64,000 bases of DNA from assembly GCA_024234055.1 (NCBI GenBank), contig JACKOW010000011.1, positions 68,767-132,766 on the forward strand, in the 5' to 3' direction. Source of the stretch: Rhodanobacteraceae bacterium. GTDB lineage: Bacteria > Pseudomonadota > Gammaproteobacteria > Xanthomonadales > SZUA-5. The notes beneath the pieces were generated by a model. It had not been told where the DNA came from. It saw nothing but the letters and a program-made list of their open reading frames with translations, and did not search any database. Positions 8,992-18,471 of the stretch are shown here, one piece after another (positions within the stretch are counted from its first letter, which is position 1; the number at the start of each line of letters is the position of its first letter). The translations under genes were made by a program, and so were the position numbers.

Positions 8992-10532
8992 GGTGTCTCC
9001 CGGGTCTGTGGCGGCGACTCGATTTCCTTGCGCACGTCCAGCGCCAGTTTCAGCATGTCCGGGGCCAGCTGCAGCAGTCGGCTGCGGTCCGACAGGCTGC
9101 TGTCGAACTGGGCCAGGGCCTGCTGCCGATCAAATCCCTGGCCACGATCGAGAGTATCGGCCACGGCTTTTCCGAGGCTGTCGAAGATCATGGCGTAGGC
9201 GACCGCATGGATCAGACCGCCACCGAGGGTGCCGAGGCCTGGAAAGGCCTTGAGGGCGTTGCCGGCGATGGCCAGTATCAGTGCCGAGGTGCCGCGCAAT
9301 CGGCCGCCGGCCAGCTCGATGAAGTTGTCCAGATCGATGCTGCGCATCGGCACCTGGTAGAGCTGGGTGAGTTCCGACAGCAGCCGCGAGGCGAGTACAC
9401 CCTGGATGACCAGATCGCTGCCCGGGGCCACGGCGGCCATCGCCCCCAGCGCCGCCTTGCGGGCGTATTCGCGCACCAGCGTGGCCGCCCGCCGCCGACG
9501 TTCGTCGGATTCGATCGCGTCCAGCTTGAGGTCGAGCGCACCCAGCACAGCGTGCTGACGGCCCTTCTCGTAGGCCTGTGGGCCACGCCGGGCGATGTCG
9601 CTCAGCGCCTCCAGCAGCGGCTCGATCTGCGGCGCGCGCGGGCGCTCCCGAGTGCTGATCGTGCCATCGGCAGCGCGCACGTCCACCGTCTCCGAGCCGC
9701 CAGCGGAAATCGCCAGAGGCTTCACGCCGGTGCGCTCCTGCAGGCGTTGGCGCAGCGCGGCCAGCTCTTCGGGGCGATAGCGATCGGACTTGTTGAGCAG
9801 CAGCAACACCGGCTTGTGGAACTGGCCCAGCCAGGCCAGTTCCTCGGCCTGGGTGCGGCTGAGATCGCCGTCGCAGACGTAGGCCACCACATGGGCACGC
9901 AGCGCTTCTTCACGGGCGGCGACGGCGCGGCTCTCGCCGTGCCATTCGCTGGTGCCGGGCACGTCCGCCAGCATCAGGGTTTGCCCACCCGACAGCGTGC
10001 CCTGGTAGTGGCGCACGCTGCGGGTAGTGCCGGCGAGCACGTCGACGCGGGCTTCGCTGCCGGGCACGAGCGCCCGGATCAGCGAACTCTTGCCGGCACT
10101 GACATCGCCGAACAGGGCGACGAAGACCTGCTCCAGCGCCGCTCGCTGATCCAGTTCCACCAGCTCGGCCTTGAGCGGATCGGCAAGCCCCTGCAGCGCC
10201 GGGTTGGCAATGCGGGCCTCGATCGATGGCCGGTCGATGGACTTGGACACCGCTGCCGGCCCCTGGCGCCGCGGATGCAGCAGCCGCCACAGCAGCCAGC
10301 CGGTCACCAGCACCAGCGCTGAGACAAAGCCGCCGGTGAGCACTCCTAGCCACAAAGGGAGCCGCTGCAGCCGTTCTATGATCGAGAGGGCGGCATCGGT
10401 GGCGTAGATGGCCGACAGGATCAGACCCAGAGCGCTGGCGACGACGATGGCGGCCAGCAACAGGCGGATGCGCAGGCTACGGGGGGCTGCGGAGATGGCG
10501 GGTGCAGAATCTGGCGGTTGCGGTTGGGCCAT
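8988..10532 (-). CDS. Membrane-anchored DUF697-type GTPase
   Basis: Protein of 514 residues. Two N-terminal transmembrane helices (about 22-45 and 57-81) precede a GTPase domain with G1 GDVSAGKSS, G3 DVPG and G4 NKSD, then a C-terminal DUF697-like hydrophobic region (ALILAIAGNALKAFPGLG). The same layout, minus the N-terminal anchor, is seen in the 7076-8374 product. It heads the operon GTPase-yceI-GTPase. The chosen ATG (complement of 10530-10532) overlaps by two bases the divergent start codon of the hybrid kinase at 10531, leaving no intergenic space; no good ribosome-binding site is seen, so the true start may lie a little downstream. Confidence 0.82.
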   Translation of the reverse strand: MAQPQPPDSAPAISAAPRSLRIRLLLAAIVVASALGLILSAIYATDAALSIIERLQRLPLWLGVLTGGFVSALVLVTGWLLWRLLHPRRQGPAAVSKSIDRPSIEARIANPALQGLADPLKAELVELDQRAALEQVFVALFGDVSAGKSSLIRALVPGSEARVDVLAGTTRSVRHYQGTLSGGQTLMLADVPGTSEWHGESRAVAAREEALRAHVVAYVCDGDLSRTQAEELAWLGQFHKPVLLLLNKSDRYRPEELAALRQRLQERTGVKPLAISAGGSETVDVRAADGTISTRERPRAPQIEPLLEALSDIARRGPQAYEKGRQHAVLGALDLKLDAIESDERRRRAATLVREYARKAALGAMAAVAPGSDLVIQGVLASRLLSELTQLYQVPMRSIDLDNFIELAGGRLRGTSALILAIAGNALKAFPGLGTLGGGLIHAVAYAMIFDSLGKAVADTLDRGQGFDRQQALAQFDSSLSDRSRLLQLAPDMLKLALDVRKEIESPPQTRETP

Positions 10533-13500
10533 GGGACTGATGTTCGTCGTCCAGGCCTGCCTATTGCAAGCCGTGGCTGCCGAGCCACTTATCTCCGATC
10601 CAGTATTCCGGCACATCGGCACCGAAGATGGACTGCCCTCGCAGCAGATCCAGGCGCTGGCCGAGGACGCCGAGGGCCGTGTCTGGATCGGCACGGCCAA
10701 TGGACTGGTGCGTTTTGACGGGCAGGTGATGAAGAGCTATCCCGCGCGTCAGGATAGGCCCAACGCGCTGGCTTCGATCTCGGTGGAAGCCATGACCATC
10801 GATGGCAGGCAACAGCTCTGGGTGACGACCCAGGGTGGGCAGTTGGCCCGCTGGCGCCCCGAGAGTGATGATTTTCTCCGTTTCGACCTGGCGGCGATGC
10901 TGCAGGCCGAACAGCTGGAAGCCTGGGCGTTGGCCGGCGATGACCGGCGTCTGTGGGTAGGCACTTATGGTTCGGGCTTGCTGGAGCTGAATCTGGATGG
11001 CAAGGTCGTGGCACAGCATTCCATCCCTGCAGATCTGGGAGGCGGCCATATTCTCGATCTGTCGCTCGACCAGGCCGGTGCGCTGTGGCTGGGTACGATG
11101 GACAAGCACCTGCTGCGTTTCGACCCGCACAGCGCCCGATTCAGCGCCCCCGATGCCGCTCTCGGCCCGGATCCGCTGCCGGTATTCGCGATCGCCCAGC
11201 GTCGAGGTAGGCCCTGGTTCAGTACCTCGGATGGCCGCCTGTGCAGCATCGAAGGCTCCCAGCCGCTACAGTGTCAGGAGCTCTCACAGCTGGCATTGCC
11301 CGGTCGGGCCAGACTGCTCCTGGCCGATGCCCGCGGCGACTGGATCGGCGGGAGCGGCGAGATGCTTCATGTGCTGGACGGCGTCGAGCAAAGGCTGAGT
11401 TATACCCCGGGCAGCCGTGGCGGTATTCCGGCCGAGGGCATGCGCACTGCCTTGATCGATCACAGTGGCGGGTTGTGGTTCGGTACCAGCGGTGGTGGAC
11501 TGCTGCACCTGCCGAGATCGGCCGATCGCTTCGCGGTATGGCAGCCGGATCCACTGGCCCGCAGCGGACTGCTGAACGGGCGGGTGCGCGGGATTGCCCG
11601 TGATGCCGACGGATTGGTGTGGATTGGCACCCTCGGCGCCGGCTTGCACCGCCTGACGCCCACGACCGGCCGCATTCAGGCCGTGCCGCTGCCCGGCACC
11701 GGGCAATGGCGGGTCTGGGCGGTACTGGCGAGCGGCGGTGAACTCTGGGTGGGACATCAAGGAGGCTTGCTCAGACTGCAGCCTCAAGCCGATGGTGGTC
11801 TGCGCCTGTTGCAGCAATGGTCGGCCAACGAACTGGTCGATGGCAATGTCGATCTGCTCTACCAGCACCACGATGGCCGCATCTGGGCCACCTCCATGGG
11901 CGCCGGGCTGAATGCGATCGATCCGCGCACTGGCGAGCCTGAGCGGCACCTCTTCGGCGAGAACGGTCTTATCGGCACTGAAGTCCAGCAACTGGGCCAG
12001 GGACTGGACGGTCAGCTGTGGGTCGCCACGGATCGGGCCCTGCTGCGACTGGATGCGGATTGCCGCTGCTGGCAGTCCCTGTTGCCCACGGCGCGGGTGG
12101 ATGCCTACAGCGTCGATGGCGGCGGTGGCATTTTTGCCTTCGTCGATGGCACTTTGGTGCACTACCTGTGGCGCGGCGGTCTCTATCGCGATGCCCGACG
12201 CGCTCCGCGCGCCTTCGCCGAATTTCAGACTCTGGGCGGCATGTGGCTGCAGCAAGGCGCGCTGTGGATGGCCGGGCCGCAGGGTCTGTTCCGCTATTTC
12301 CCCGAGCAGGATCGTCTGGAGACTTTTGATGGCCGGGACGGTCTGCCCTCACGCGAATTCAGCGATCGGCCCTTTCTGGCTGAACCCGACGGCAGATTGT
12401 GGATAGGCGGCGAGGCCGGATTGATCAGCGTCGATACTGCCATGGCCTCGGCTCCGGCGGTGCCTGCGCGCCTGCGTTTCGAGCAGATCCATGTGGATGG
12501 CCCCGATGGCCCGCGCGAGCTGCAGCCGTTTGGGCGCGCCGAGCTGCAGCCCGATGAGCGTGAACTCTTGCTGTCGGTACGCCTGAACACGCTGGCGCGC
12601 ACCCATGCCCAACGATTCAGCTTTCGCCTGGCGGGCTGGGAAGATGACTGGACCGAACCCAGTGCCGATCCCGAGCGCCGATTCGGTGGGCTCTCCGACG
12701 GCGACTACACCCTGCAGATCCGCGCCTGGGACGGTGATGGCCGAGCCGCCGTGAACACGCTCGAATGGGCGTTCACCGTTCTCCCGCCCTGGTGGCGCAG
12801 TGGCTGGGCTCTGGCCGCATACGCGCTGCTGCTGGTGCTGTCGGTGGCGGTCATCGAACGCTGGCGGCAATTGCGTCGGCGCAGCGCTGAGCGCTGGCGC
12901 GAGACCCAACGTCAGGCCGAATGGGCCGAACAGCTGGCGACGGAGCGCACGGCACTGGTGGCCGAGCTCAGCCATGAAATCCGCAATCCACTCAATGGCG
13001 TGCTCGGCATGGGGCGCCTGCTCGGTGAACAGCCTCTGCCGGAAACCGGGCGACGCCATCTGCAATTGCTCAACGACGCTGGCCGGCAGCTGCTGAATCT
13101 GCTCGACGACATGCTCGACTGGAGCCGACTCGAGGCCGGGGCTGAGCGGCTGCCGCTGCAGGCGGTGACACTCGCTGAACTGCTCGATGCAACCCTGGCG
13201 CGCTATTCGCAGCAGGCAGCCGAACGCGGGCTCTGGTTCCGGACCACCATCAATCCGACCTGGCGGGTGCTGGTCGATCCGCCGCGCTTGCTGCAGATCG
13301 TCGAGAATCTGCTCAGCAACGCGATCAAGTTCACGCCTCGTGGTGGTGTCGACATCGACGCCGAGCGTGCCGGCGATCAGTTGCAGCTGCGGGTGCGCGA
13401 CTCAGGACCGGGCATGAGCGCGGATCAGGCCAACCGCTTGTTCCGTCCATTCGAGCGCGTCGGGGACCAGCGCGCGGCACCGGGAACGGGTCTTGGGCTG

Positions 13501-14031
13501 GCGATCAGCCGCAGCCTGGCCGAGCGCATGGGCGGCAGTCTCAGCGTCGAATCCACGCCTGGACAGGGCAGCGTGTTCAGCCTCAACCTGATGCTGGCAT
13601 CTGAATCAGGCGCTGCCACTGACCTGCCGAGGGCAATGGTTGATGGCGCAGCGCCAGCGTCCCTGTCGGGGCGAGCGGTTCTGGTGGTGGACGATGATCC
13701 GGTCGCGCGCGAACTGCTGCTGCAGGAGCTGGGTGCGCTCGGCGCGCGGGTGCATCTGGCTGCCGATGCGCTCAGCGCCCTGATCCTCACCCAGCAGCAA
13801 CCTCTGTCGCTGGCACTGATCGATTGGGACCTGCCTGGCATGAGCGGCGTTGAGCTGGCGCAGACACTGCAATTGCAGCAGCCACAACTGCCGCTGGTCG
13901 CGTTGACGGGGCGCGGCACCCCGGAGGATCTGGCCCTAAGCGTGGAGGCCGGCTTCCGCGCCCATCTGCTGAAGCCGGTGCGGCCAGAACGCCTGGTGGC
14001 AACCCTGCTGGCGGTGCTGGGACGGCCATGA
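10531..14031 (+). CDS. Hybrid sensor kinase with two-component propeller
   Basis: Very large sensor of about 1166 residues. After a signal-like N-terminus come repeated propeller blades (EDGLPSQQIQALAEDAEGRV, VWIGTLGAGLHRL, LWFGTSGGGLLHL), a Y_Y_Y-type beta-sandwich (FSFRLAGWEDDWTEP) and one transmembrane helix (WWRSGWALAAYALLLVL). The kinase core has its H-box at His815 (ELSHEIRNPLN), with N-box (LSNAIKFTP), G1 (DSGPGM) and G2 (GTGLGLAIS). A receiver domain follows, with phospho-acceptor Asp1098 (LIDWDLPGM) and Lys in LLKPV. No DNA-binding domain is fused, unlike Bacteroidetes HTCS proteins. ATG 10540 is an alternative start. Confidence 0.88.
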   Translation: MGLMFVVQACLLQAVAAEPLISDPVFRHIGTEDGLPSQQIQALAEDAEGRVWIGTANGLVRFDGQVMKSYPARQDRPNALASISVEAMTIDGRQQLWVTTQGGQLARWRPESDDFLRFDLAAMLQAEQLEAWALAGDDRRLWVGTYGSGLLELNLDGKVVAQHSIPADLGGGHILDLSLDQAGALWLGTMDKHLLRFDPHSARFSAPDAALGPDPLPVFAIAQRRGRPWFSTSDGRLCSIEGSQPLQCQELSQLALPGRARLLLADARGDWIGGSGEMLHVLDGVEQRLSYTPGSRGGIPAEGMRTALIDHSGGLWFGTSGGGLLHLPRSADRFAVWQPDPLARSGLLNGRVRGIARDADGLVWIGTLGAGLHRLTPTTGRIQAVPLPGTGQWRVWAVLASGGELWVGHQGGLLRLQPQADGGLRLLQQWSANELVDGNVDLLYQHHDGRIWATSMGAGLNAIDPRTGEPERHLFGENGLIGTEVQQLGQGLDGQLWVATDRALLRLDADCRCWQSLLPTARVDAYSVDGGGGIFAFVDGTLVHYLWRGGLYRDARRAPRAFAEFQTLGGMWLQQGALWMAGPQGLFRYFPEQDRLETFDGRDGLPSREFSDRPFLAEPDGRLWIGGEAGLISVDTAMASAPAVPARLRFEQIHVDGPDGPRELQPFGRAELQPDERELLLSVRLNTLARTHAQRFSFRLAGWEDDWTEPSADPERRFGGLSDGDYTLQIRAWDGDGRAAVNTLEWAFTVLPPWWRSGWALAAYALLLVLSVAVIERWRQLRRRSAERWRETQRQAEWAEQLATERTALVAELSHEIRNPLNGVLGMGRLLGEQPLPETGRRHLQLLNDAGRQLLNLLDDMLDWSRLEAGAERLPLQAVTLAELLDATLARYSQQAAERGLWFRTTINPTWRVLVDPPRLLQIVENLLSNAIKFTPRGGVDIDAERAGDQLQLRVRDSGPGMSADQANRLFRPFERVGDQRAAPGTGLGLAISRSLAERMGGSLSVESTPGQGSVFSLNLMLASESGAATDLPRAMVDGAAPASLSGRAVLVVDDDPVARELLLQELGALGARVHLAADALSALILTQQQPLSLALIDWDLPGMSGVELAQTLQLQQPQLPLVALTGRGTPEDLALSVEAGFRAHLLKPVRPERLVATLLAVLGRP

Positions 14032-14072
14032 ACGCGCAGCGGTGCCGTCGCCGGCGGGCCCGTATCCCCGAA

Positions 14073-14813
14073 TCAGTCCTTCAGCAGCTGTTTGGCGCGG
14101 TGGATCCACTCGCGCTGGGCCTTGCGGTAGAAGGCCGGAGCCAACTTGCTGCGTGACAGCACCGTTTCCAGCACGGTGCGGGCATCGCCCTCCATGCCCA
14201 GTTGACGCAGCAGCTCGGCCTTGCGTACGCGAGCCTCCTCACCGGGATAGGAGTCGGATAGCACTTCGTATTCCGCCAGAGCCTCCTGATCGCGCCCCAG
14301 CTGCTGAAGCGTGCGCGCATAGAGCAAGTGACCTTCAGGCGACTTGAAGTCCGGATTGGCCCGGATCAGGTGATTCAGTGTGTCGTGGGTGTCCTGCGCC
14401 TTGTCCTGGGCAAACTGCGCTTGCGCCAGCGCCAGCAGGATATCCGGGTCCTCGGCGTGCAGGCCGCGCAGGCACTCGCGAAACACGGCTTCAGCCTCGG
14501 CCGGCTCGTCCAGTTCCAGAAATTCGGCACCCAGGCGCATGCGGTTCTGCACGGTGTCGGCGCGCGCCAGTTCTTCGCGCAAGCGCCTCAGATCCCGCTC
14601 CGGATTGATGGTCTTGGCAATGCCCTTGGCCGCCTGGCGCGCGCGCGGATCGTTCTGCAGGTCCGGCAGCATCTGCGTCAGGGCATAGACGGCCACGCCA
14701 ACAAAGGAGCCGAAGATGATGACCCAGACCCACCAGTACGGCCGTCCTGTGCGCAGCACGTGCACCACGCAGATGGTCTGCAGGAGGATCGACAGGACTA
14801 GGGCTACGGACAT
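14073..14813 (-). CDS. Membrane-anchored TPR-repeat protein
   Basis: Protein of 246 residues. Two N-terminal hydrophobic segments (VALVLSILLQTICVVHVL and WWVWVIIFGSFVGVAVYAL) resemble the PLD nuclease N-terminal-type membrane hairpin. The rest is helical with at least three tetratricopeptide-like units (LGAEFLELDEPAEAEAVFRE, LLYARTLQQLGRDQEALAEY). Such TPR domains normally hold protein partners together in the cytoplasm or periplasm. It converges on the hybrid kinase gene and is divergent from the diguanylate cyclase. No specific function can be assigned. Confidence 0.78.
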   Translation of the reverse strand: MSVALVLSILLQTICVVHVLRTGRPYWWVWVIIFGSFVGVAVYALTQMLPDLQNDPRARQAAKGIAKTINPERDLRRLREELARADTVQNRMRLGAEFLELDEPAEAEAVFRECLRGLHAEDPDILLALAQAQFAQDKAQDTHDTLNHLIRANPDFKSPEGHLLYARTLQQLGRDQEALAEYEVLSDSYPGEEARVRKAELLRQLGMEGDARTVLETVLSRSKLAPAFYRKAQREWIHRAKQLLKD

Positions 14814-15009
14814 GGGCGTCGCCGGCGGCTCAGGCTATGCGGGGGCGCAAGCATCGCCGATTCCGGCGCAGTCGTGAACCTCCGATCGGAATTGCGCCTG
14901 CGGCGCAGACGCCCCACCGTGAAATCGAGATGAATAGTCACTTGCATATCCCGGGCCGAGGCCGGACACTCGCAGGACGAATGCGAGCCGTGACGGGGGA
15001 TCGGAGAGC

Positions 15010-16038
15010 ATGCTCGAACGCCTGAAAGGCGATTTTGATCTGGCCATCATCACCTTCTTCGGTGGCTACTCGGCGCTGGGCATCTTCCCGTTTGCGGTCT
15101 ACCGATTCGCGGCGGGCGAGTATCTGCTGGGCCTGGTGGACGCGCTGATCGTCGTCTCGATCCTTGGAAACATGGCTTATGCCTGGATCAGCGGCAACAT
15201 GCGTCGTGCCGGGCTGCTGATGGCCTGTTTCAATACGCTGGGCTGCGCCGCCATCACCCTGATGTTCGGCCATCATGGCCTGTTCTGGGTGTTCGTGGTG
15301 GTGGTGACCAATTTCTTCCTGGCCACACGGCGCTTTGCGGTGGCACTGAATGTGGTTCTGGTGCTGTCGGTAGCCACCCATCAGGCCGTCTTCGATTCAC
15401 GCCTGGAGCTGATTTCCTTCCTGGTGACCATCACGCTCGTCGGCGTTTGCACCTTCCTGTTCGCCAAGCGCACTGCCACCCAACGTGAACAACTGGAAGT
15501 GCTTGCCTCGCGCGACCCCCTGACCAATGCAGGCAATCGCCGGCTGATGGACGTGGACCTCACCCGTGCAGCACGGCAGTTTGCCCGCGACGGGCAGGAA
15601 TACTCGTTGGCCATGTTCGATCTCGATCACTTCAAGCGCATCAACGATGAGCACGGCCACAAGGCGGGTGATCAGGTATTGGCCGAGTTTGCCCGGCTCA
15701 TCCTGCGCGGCACGCGCAAGCAGGATCGGCTCTATCGCTATGGCGGCGAGGAATTCGTGCTGTTGATGCCTGGCACCGACAGCCGCGGGGCGGAACAGCT
15801 GCTGTTTCAGTTGCAGGACACCATCCGTACCAGCCTGCGCAGCCCTGGCGGCAGCGTGCGCGTTTCGGCCGGCGTGGCCAGCCTGCGGGCGGGCGAGGAC
15901 TGGTCACGCTGGCTGGCGCGGGCCGATGCGGCCCTGTACGCCGCCAAGCACGGCGGTCGCGATCAGGTCGTGGTCGATGAGCGCGAAAGCGCCCACAGTG
16001 CGCCACCGAGCATGGAGCGCCGGCGCGCAGGCGCCTGA
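15010..16038 (+). CDS. Membrane diguanylate cyclase (GGDEF)
   Basis: Protein of 342 residues predicted to make cyclic di-GMP from two GTP. The N-terminal half holds about five to six membrane helices forming a MASE-like sensor (roughly 15-150). The C-terminal GGDEF domain has the active-site variant GGEEF at 245-249, which is catalytically competent in known enzymes, and an RxxD inhibitory site (RKQD, 236-239) five residues upstream, so product inhibition is expected. The ATG follows GGAGAG. It lies between a divergent TPR gene and a convergent NDH-2 gene; its signal is unknown. Confidence 0.92.
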   Translation: MLERLKGDFDLAIITFFGGYSALGIFPFAVYRFAAGEYLLGLVDALIVVSILGNMAYAWISGNMRRAGLLMACFNTLGCAAITLMFGHHGLFWVFVVVVTNFFLATRRFAVALNVVLVLSVATHQAVFDSRLELISFLVTITLVGVCTFLFAKRTATQREQLEVLASRDPLTNAGNRRLMDVDLTRAARQFARDGQEYSLAMFDLDHFKRINDEHGHKAGDQVLAEFARLILRGTRKQDRLYRYGGEEFVLLMPGTDSRGAEQLLFQLQDTIRTSLRSPGGSVRVSAGVASLRAGEDWSRWLARADAALYAAKHGGRDQVVVDERESAHSAPPSMERRRAGA

Positions 16039-16049
16039 ACCTGCCAAGT

Positions 16050-17318
16050 TCAGCATTTGTCGCGGTCGCCGAAGATGATCCGGGCGGAGCGCTCGTGGGT
16101 CCAGTAGGCCCAGGCCCAGTCGATCAGTACTACCAGTCGATTGCGGAAGCCGATCAGAAAGTACACATGCGCTGCCAGCCAGAACCACCAGGCCGGCAGG
16201 CCGGACAGCCTCAGTCGACCGTACTGGATCACCGCCGCCATACGGCCGATGGTCGCCAGCAGGCCGAAGTCCCGATAACGGAAGGCGCTGGATTCACGCC
16301 CGCGCAGGCGTTGCTGCAATGCCTGCGCCACGTGCTTGCCCATCTGCTTGGCTGCCGGCGCCGTGCCGGGCACGGGCGCGTCCTTGTTCTTCACGCTGGC
16401 GAGATCGCCGGCGACGAACACTTCGGGGCGGCCGGGTAGCGACAGATCCGCGGATACCAGCACGCGGCCGCTGCGGTCGCAGTCCGCGCCCAACATTGCG
16501 CCGAGCGGTGAGGCGGCAACACCGGCCGCCCAGATCACCGTTCGCGCCGCCAGCCTGTCCTTGCCGACGATCAGCCCTTGCTCATCGATGGCGGAAACCG
16601 GGGCGCCCAGGTGTACTTCCACACCGAGTTTTTGCAGCTGCAAGCGGGCCTTCTCGCTCATGACCGGGTCGAAGGCGGGCAACACCCGCGCACCTGCCTC
16701 GATCAGCAGTACTCGGGCGCGGGTTGGGTCGCTGTGGCGAAATTCGCTGCGCAGCGTGTGTCGGGCAATCTCGGCCACGGTGCCCGCCAGTTCCACACCG
16801 GTCGGTCCGGCGCCGATGATGGCGATGCTCAGCCAGGCGCTGCGCGCCTCTGGATCCGGGCAGCGCTCGGCCTGTTCGAAGGCGCCGAGGATGCGGCCGC
16901 GGATGGCCATGGCATCGTTCAGGGTCTTCAGTCCCGGCGCGAATGCAGCCCACTCGGGATGCCCGAAGTAGGCGTGAGTGGCGCCGCTGGCCACCAGCAG
17001 ATAGTCGTAGTCGATGATGGCACCGTCGCTGCACCGGACTTGGCGTCCGGTCGTATCGATCGCACTGACCTCTGCCATCAGCACCGTGGTATTGGCTTGT
17101 CGGCGCAGGATATGCCGCAGGGGTGCGGCGATGGCCGGCGCCGACAGACCGGCTGTGGCCACCTGATACAGCAAGGGCTGGAACAGATGATGATTGCAGC
17201 GGTCGATCAGCACGATGTCGAGCGGCGCCCGCGCCAGCGCGCGCACCGCCCAGAGTCCGGCAAAACCGCCGCCGATCACGATCAGGCGCGGGCGGCGGCG
17301 ATCCAGGCTCACCGGCAT
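16050..17318 (-). CDS. Type II NADH:quinone dehydrogenase (NDH-2)
   Basis: Flavoprotein of 422 residues oxidising NADH and reducing quinone at the inner membrane without proton pumping. The FAD-binding motif is IVIGGGFAGL at the N-terminus and the NADH-binding motif is IIGAGPTGVELAG in the middle. The quinone-site region (AAKQMGKHVAQAL) and the family's C-terminal membrane-attachment helices (WWFWLAAHVYFLIGFRNRL) are present. ATG at 17318 is chosen; a TTG at 17330 would overlap the upstream stop codon (TTGA) and cannot be excluded. It is the second gene of an operon after the GYF/AIM24 gene, eight bases away. Confidence 0.9.
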   Translation of the reverse strand: MPVSLDRRRPRLIVIGGGFAGLWAVRALARAPLDIVLIDRCNHHLFQPLLYQVATAGLSAPAIAAPLRHILRRQANTTVLMAEVSAIDTTGRQVRCSDGAIIDYDYLLVASGATHAYFGHPEWAAFAPGLKTLNDAMAIRGRILGAFEQAERCPDPEARSAWLSIAIIGAGPTGVELAGTVAEIARHTLRSEFRHSDPTRARVLLIEAGARVLPAFDPVMSEKARLQLQKLGVEVHLGAPVSAIDEQGLIVGKDRLAARTVIWAAGVAASPLGAMLGADCDRSGRVLVSADLSLPGRPEVFVAGDLASVKNKDAPVPGTAPAAKQMGKHVAQALQQRLRGRESSAFRYRDFGLLATIGRMAAVIQYGRLRLSGLPAWWFWLAAHVYFLIGFRNRLVVLIDWAWAYWTHERSARIIFGDRDKC

Positions 17319-17326
17319 CGCCAAAC

Positions 17327-18331
17327 TCAATAGTCCCTGTCGCCCGCGACGATGCCGCCAAGGCCGCCCAGGATCGAGCCCTCGCCCTTGCTGCCGCCGC
17401 GCTGCGGCGCTGCGGACAACATACGTCCGGCCAGTCGTGAGAAGGGCAGGCTCTGCAGCCAGACGTGGCCAGGGCCGGTCAGGCGCGCGAAGAACAGGCC
17501 TTCGCCGCCGAACAGGATGCTCTTGATGCCGCCGACCTGTTCGACATCGAAGTGCACGCTGCTGGTCAGGGCCACCACGCAGCCGGTATCCACCTGCAGG
17601 GTCTCGCCGGCCTTGAGTTCGCGTTCGACCACGGTGCCGCCAGCGTGCACGAACACCAGACCATCACCATCGAGCTTCTGCATGATGAAGCCCTCGCCAC
17701 CAAACAGGCCGGTCAGGATCTTCTTCTGGAAGAAGATGCCGATCTGCACGCCTTTGGCCGCGCACAGGAAGGCATCCTTCTGGCAGATGATCGTGCCGCC
17801 GTAGTTGCTCAGCGTCATCGGGATGATGGTGCCGGGGTAGGGCGCGGCAAAGGCGGCCCTGGCCTTGCCGCTGGGTGCGGTATTCGTGAACACGGTTGTG
17901 AACAGACTCTCGCCGGTGATCAGGCGCTTGCCGGCGCCGACCAGCTTGTCGAGAAAGCCGCCGCTCGCAGCCTTGGCGCTGCCGTCGCCGAACACGGTCT
18001 CCATGCTGATCACCGGATTCTTGAACATCAGCGTGCCGGCTTCGGCCACGCAGCTCTCGCCGGGGTCGAGTTCGATCTCGACGAACTGCATGTCTTCGCC
18101 GTAGATGACATAGTCGATCTCGTCGGCGCGCTGCGCACCGAGCGGGGGCGGAATCAGCGCCTGCGGTGTAACGTCGGCGCGCAGTTCTGCCACATTGGCG
18201 ATCGGCAGCCACTCGGCGAAACCATTGCGCCAGCAGAAACCGCTGGGATCACGCTGCGCCTGGGCTGCCGCAGCGGCATGTTCGAGCGGACCCATCTGCT
18301 GCCCGTTGTAGCTGAAGTACCACTGGTGCAT
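17327..18331 (-). CDS. GYF_2 plus AIM24/TIGR00266-family protein
   Basis: Protein of 334 residues. The first about 55 residues form a GYF_2/DUF4339 domain (WYFSYNGQQMGPL, WLPIANVAEL), a putative peptide-binding module. The remainder is the TIGR00266/AIM24 beta-rich fold (IYGEDMQFVEIELDPGES, GGTVVERELKAGETLQVDTG). AIM24 is a mitochondrial inner-membrane organisation factor in yeast; bacterial members have no settled function. It has no signal peptide. Gene order and the eight-base gap point to co-transcription with the NDH-2 gene, which could place it near the respiratory chain. Confidence 0.85.
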   Translation of the reverse strand: MHQWYFSYNGQQMGPLEHAAAAAQAQRDPSGFCWRNGFAEWLPIANVAELRADVTPQALIPPPLGAQRADEIDYVIYGEDMQFVEIELDPGESCVAEAGTLMFKNPVISMETVFGDGSAKAASGGFLDKLVGAGKRLITGESLFTTVFTNTAPSGKARAAFAAPYPGTIIPMTLSNYGGTIICQKDAFLCAAKGVQIGIFFQKKILTGLFGGEGFIMQKLDGDGLVFVHAGGTVVERELKAGETLQVDTGCVVALTSSVHFDVEQVGGIKSILFGGEGLFFARLTGPGHVWLQSLPFSRLAGRMLSAAPQRGGSKGEGSILGGLGGIVAGDRDY

Positions 18332-18471
18332 GACAAAGCTCTCCGATGATTGGGAAATGGATGGTGCCTGGCGCGTAGGCTGGGGGGCGGATACTGCAGA
18401 GTCAGAACGTGACCCGCCTCACTCGCGGGCCGGAATCACCCGCACCTGCGCGTTGCCAGACAGCTGCGTGC

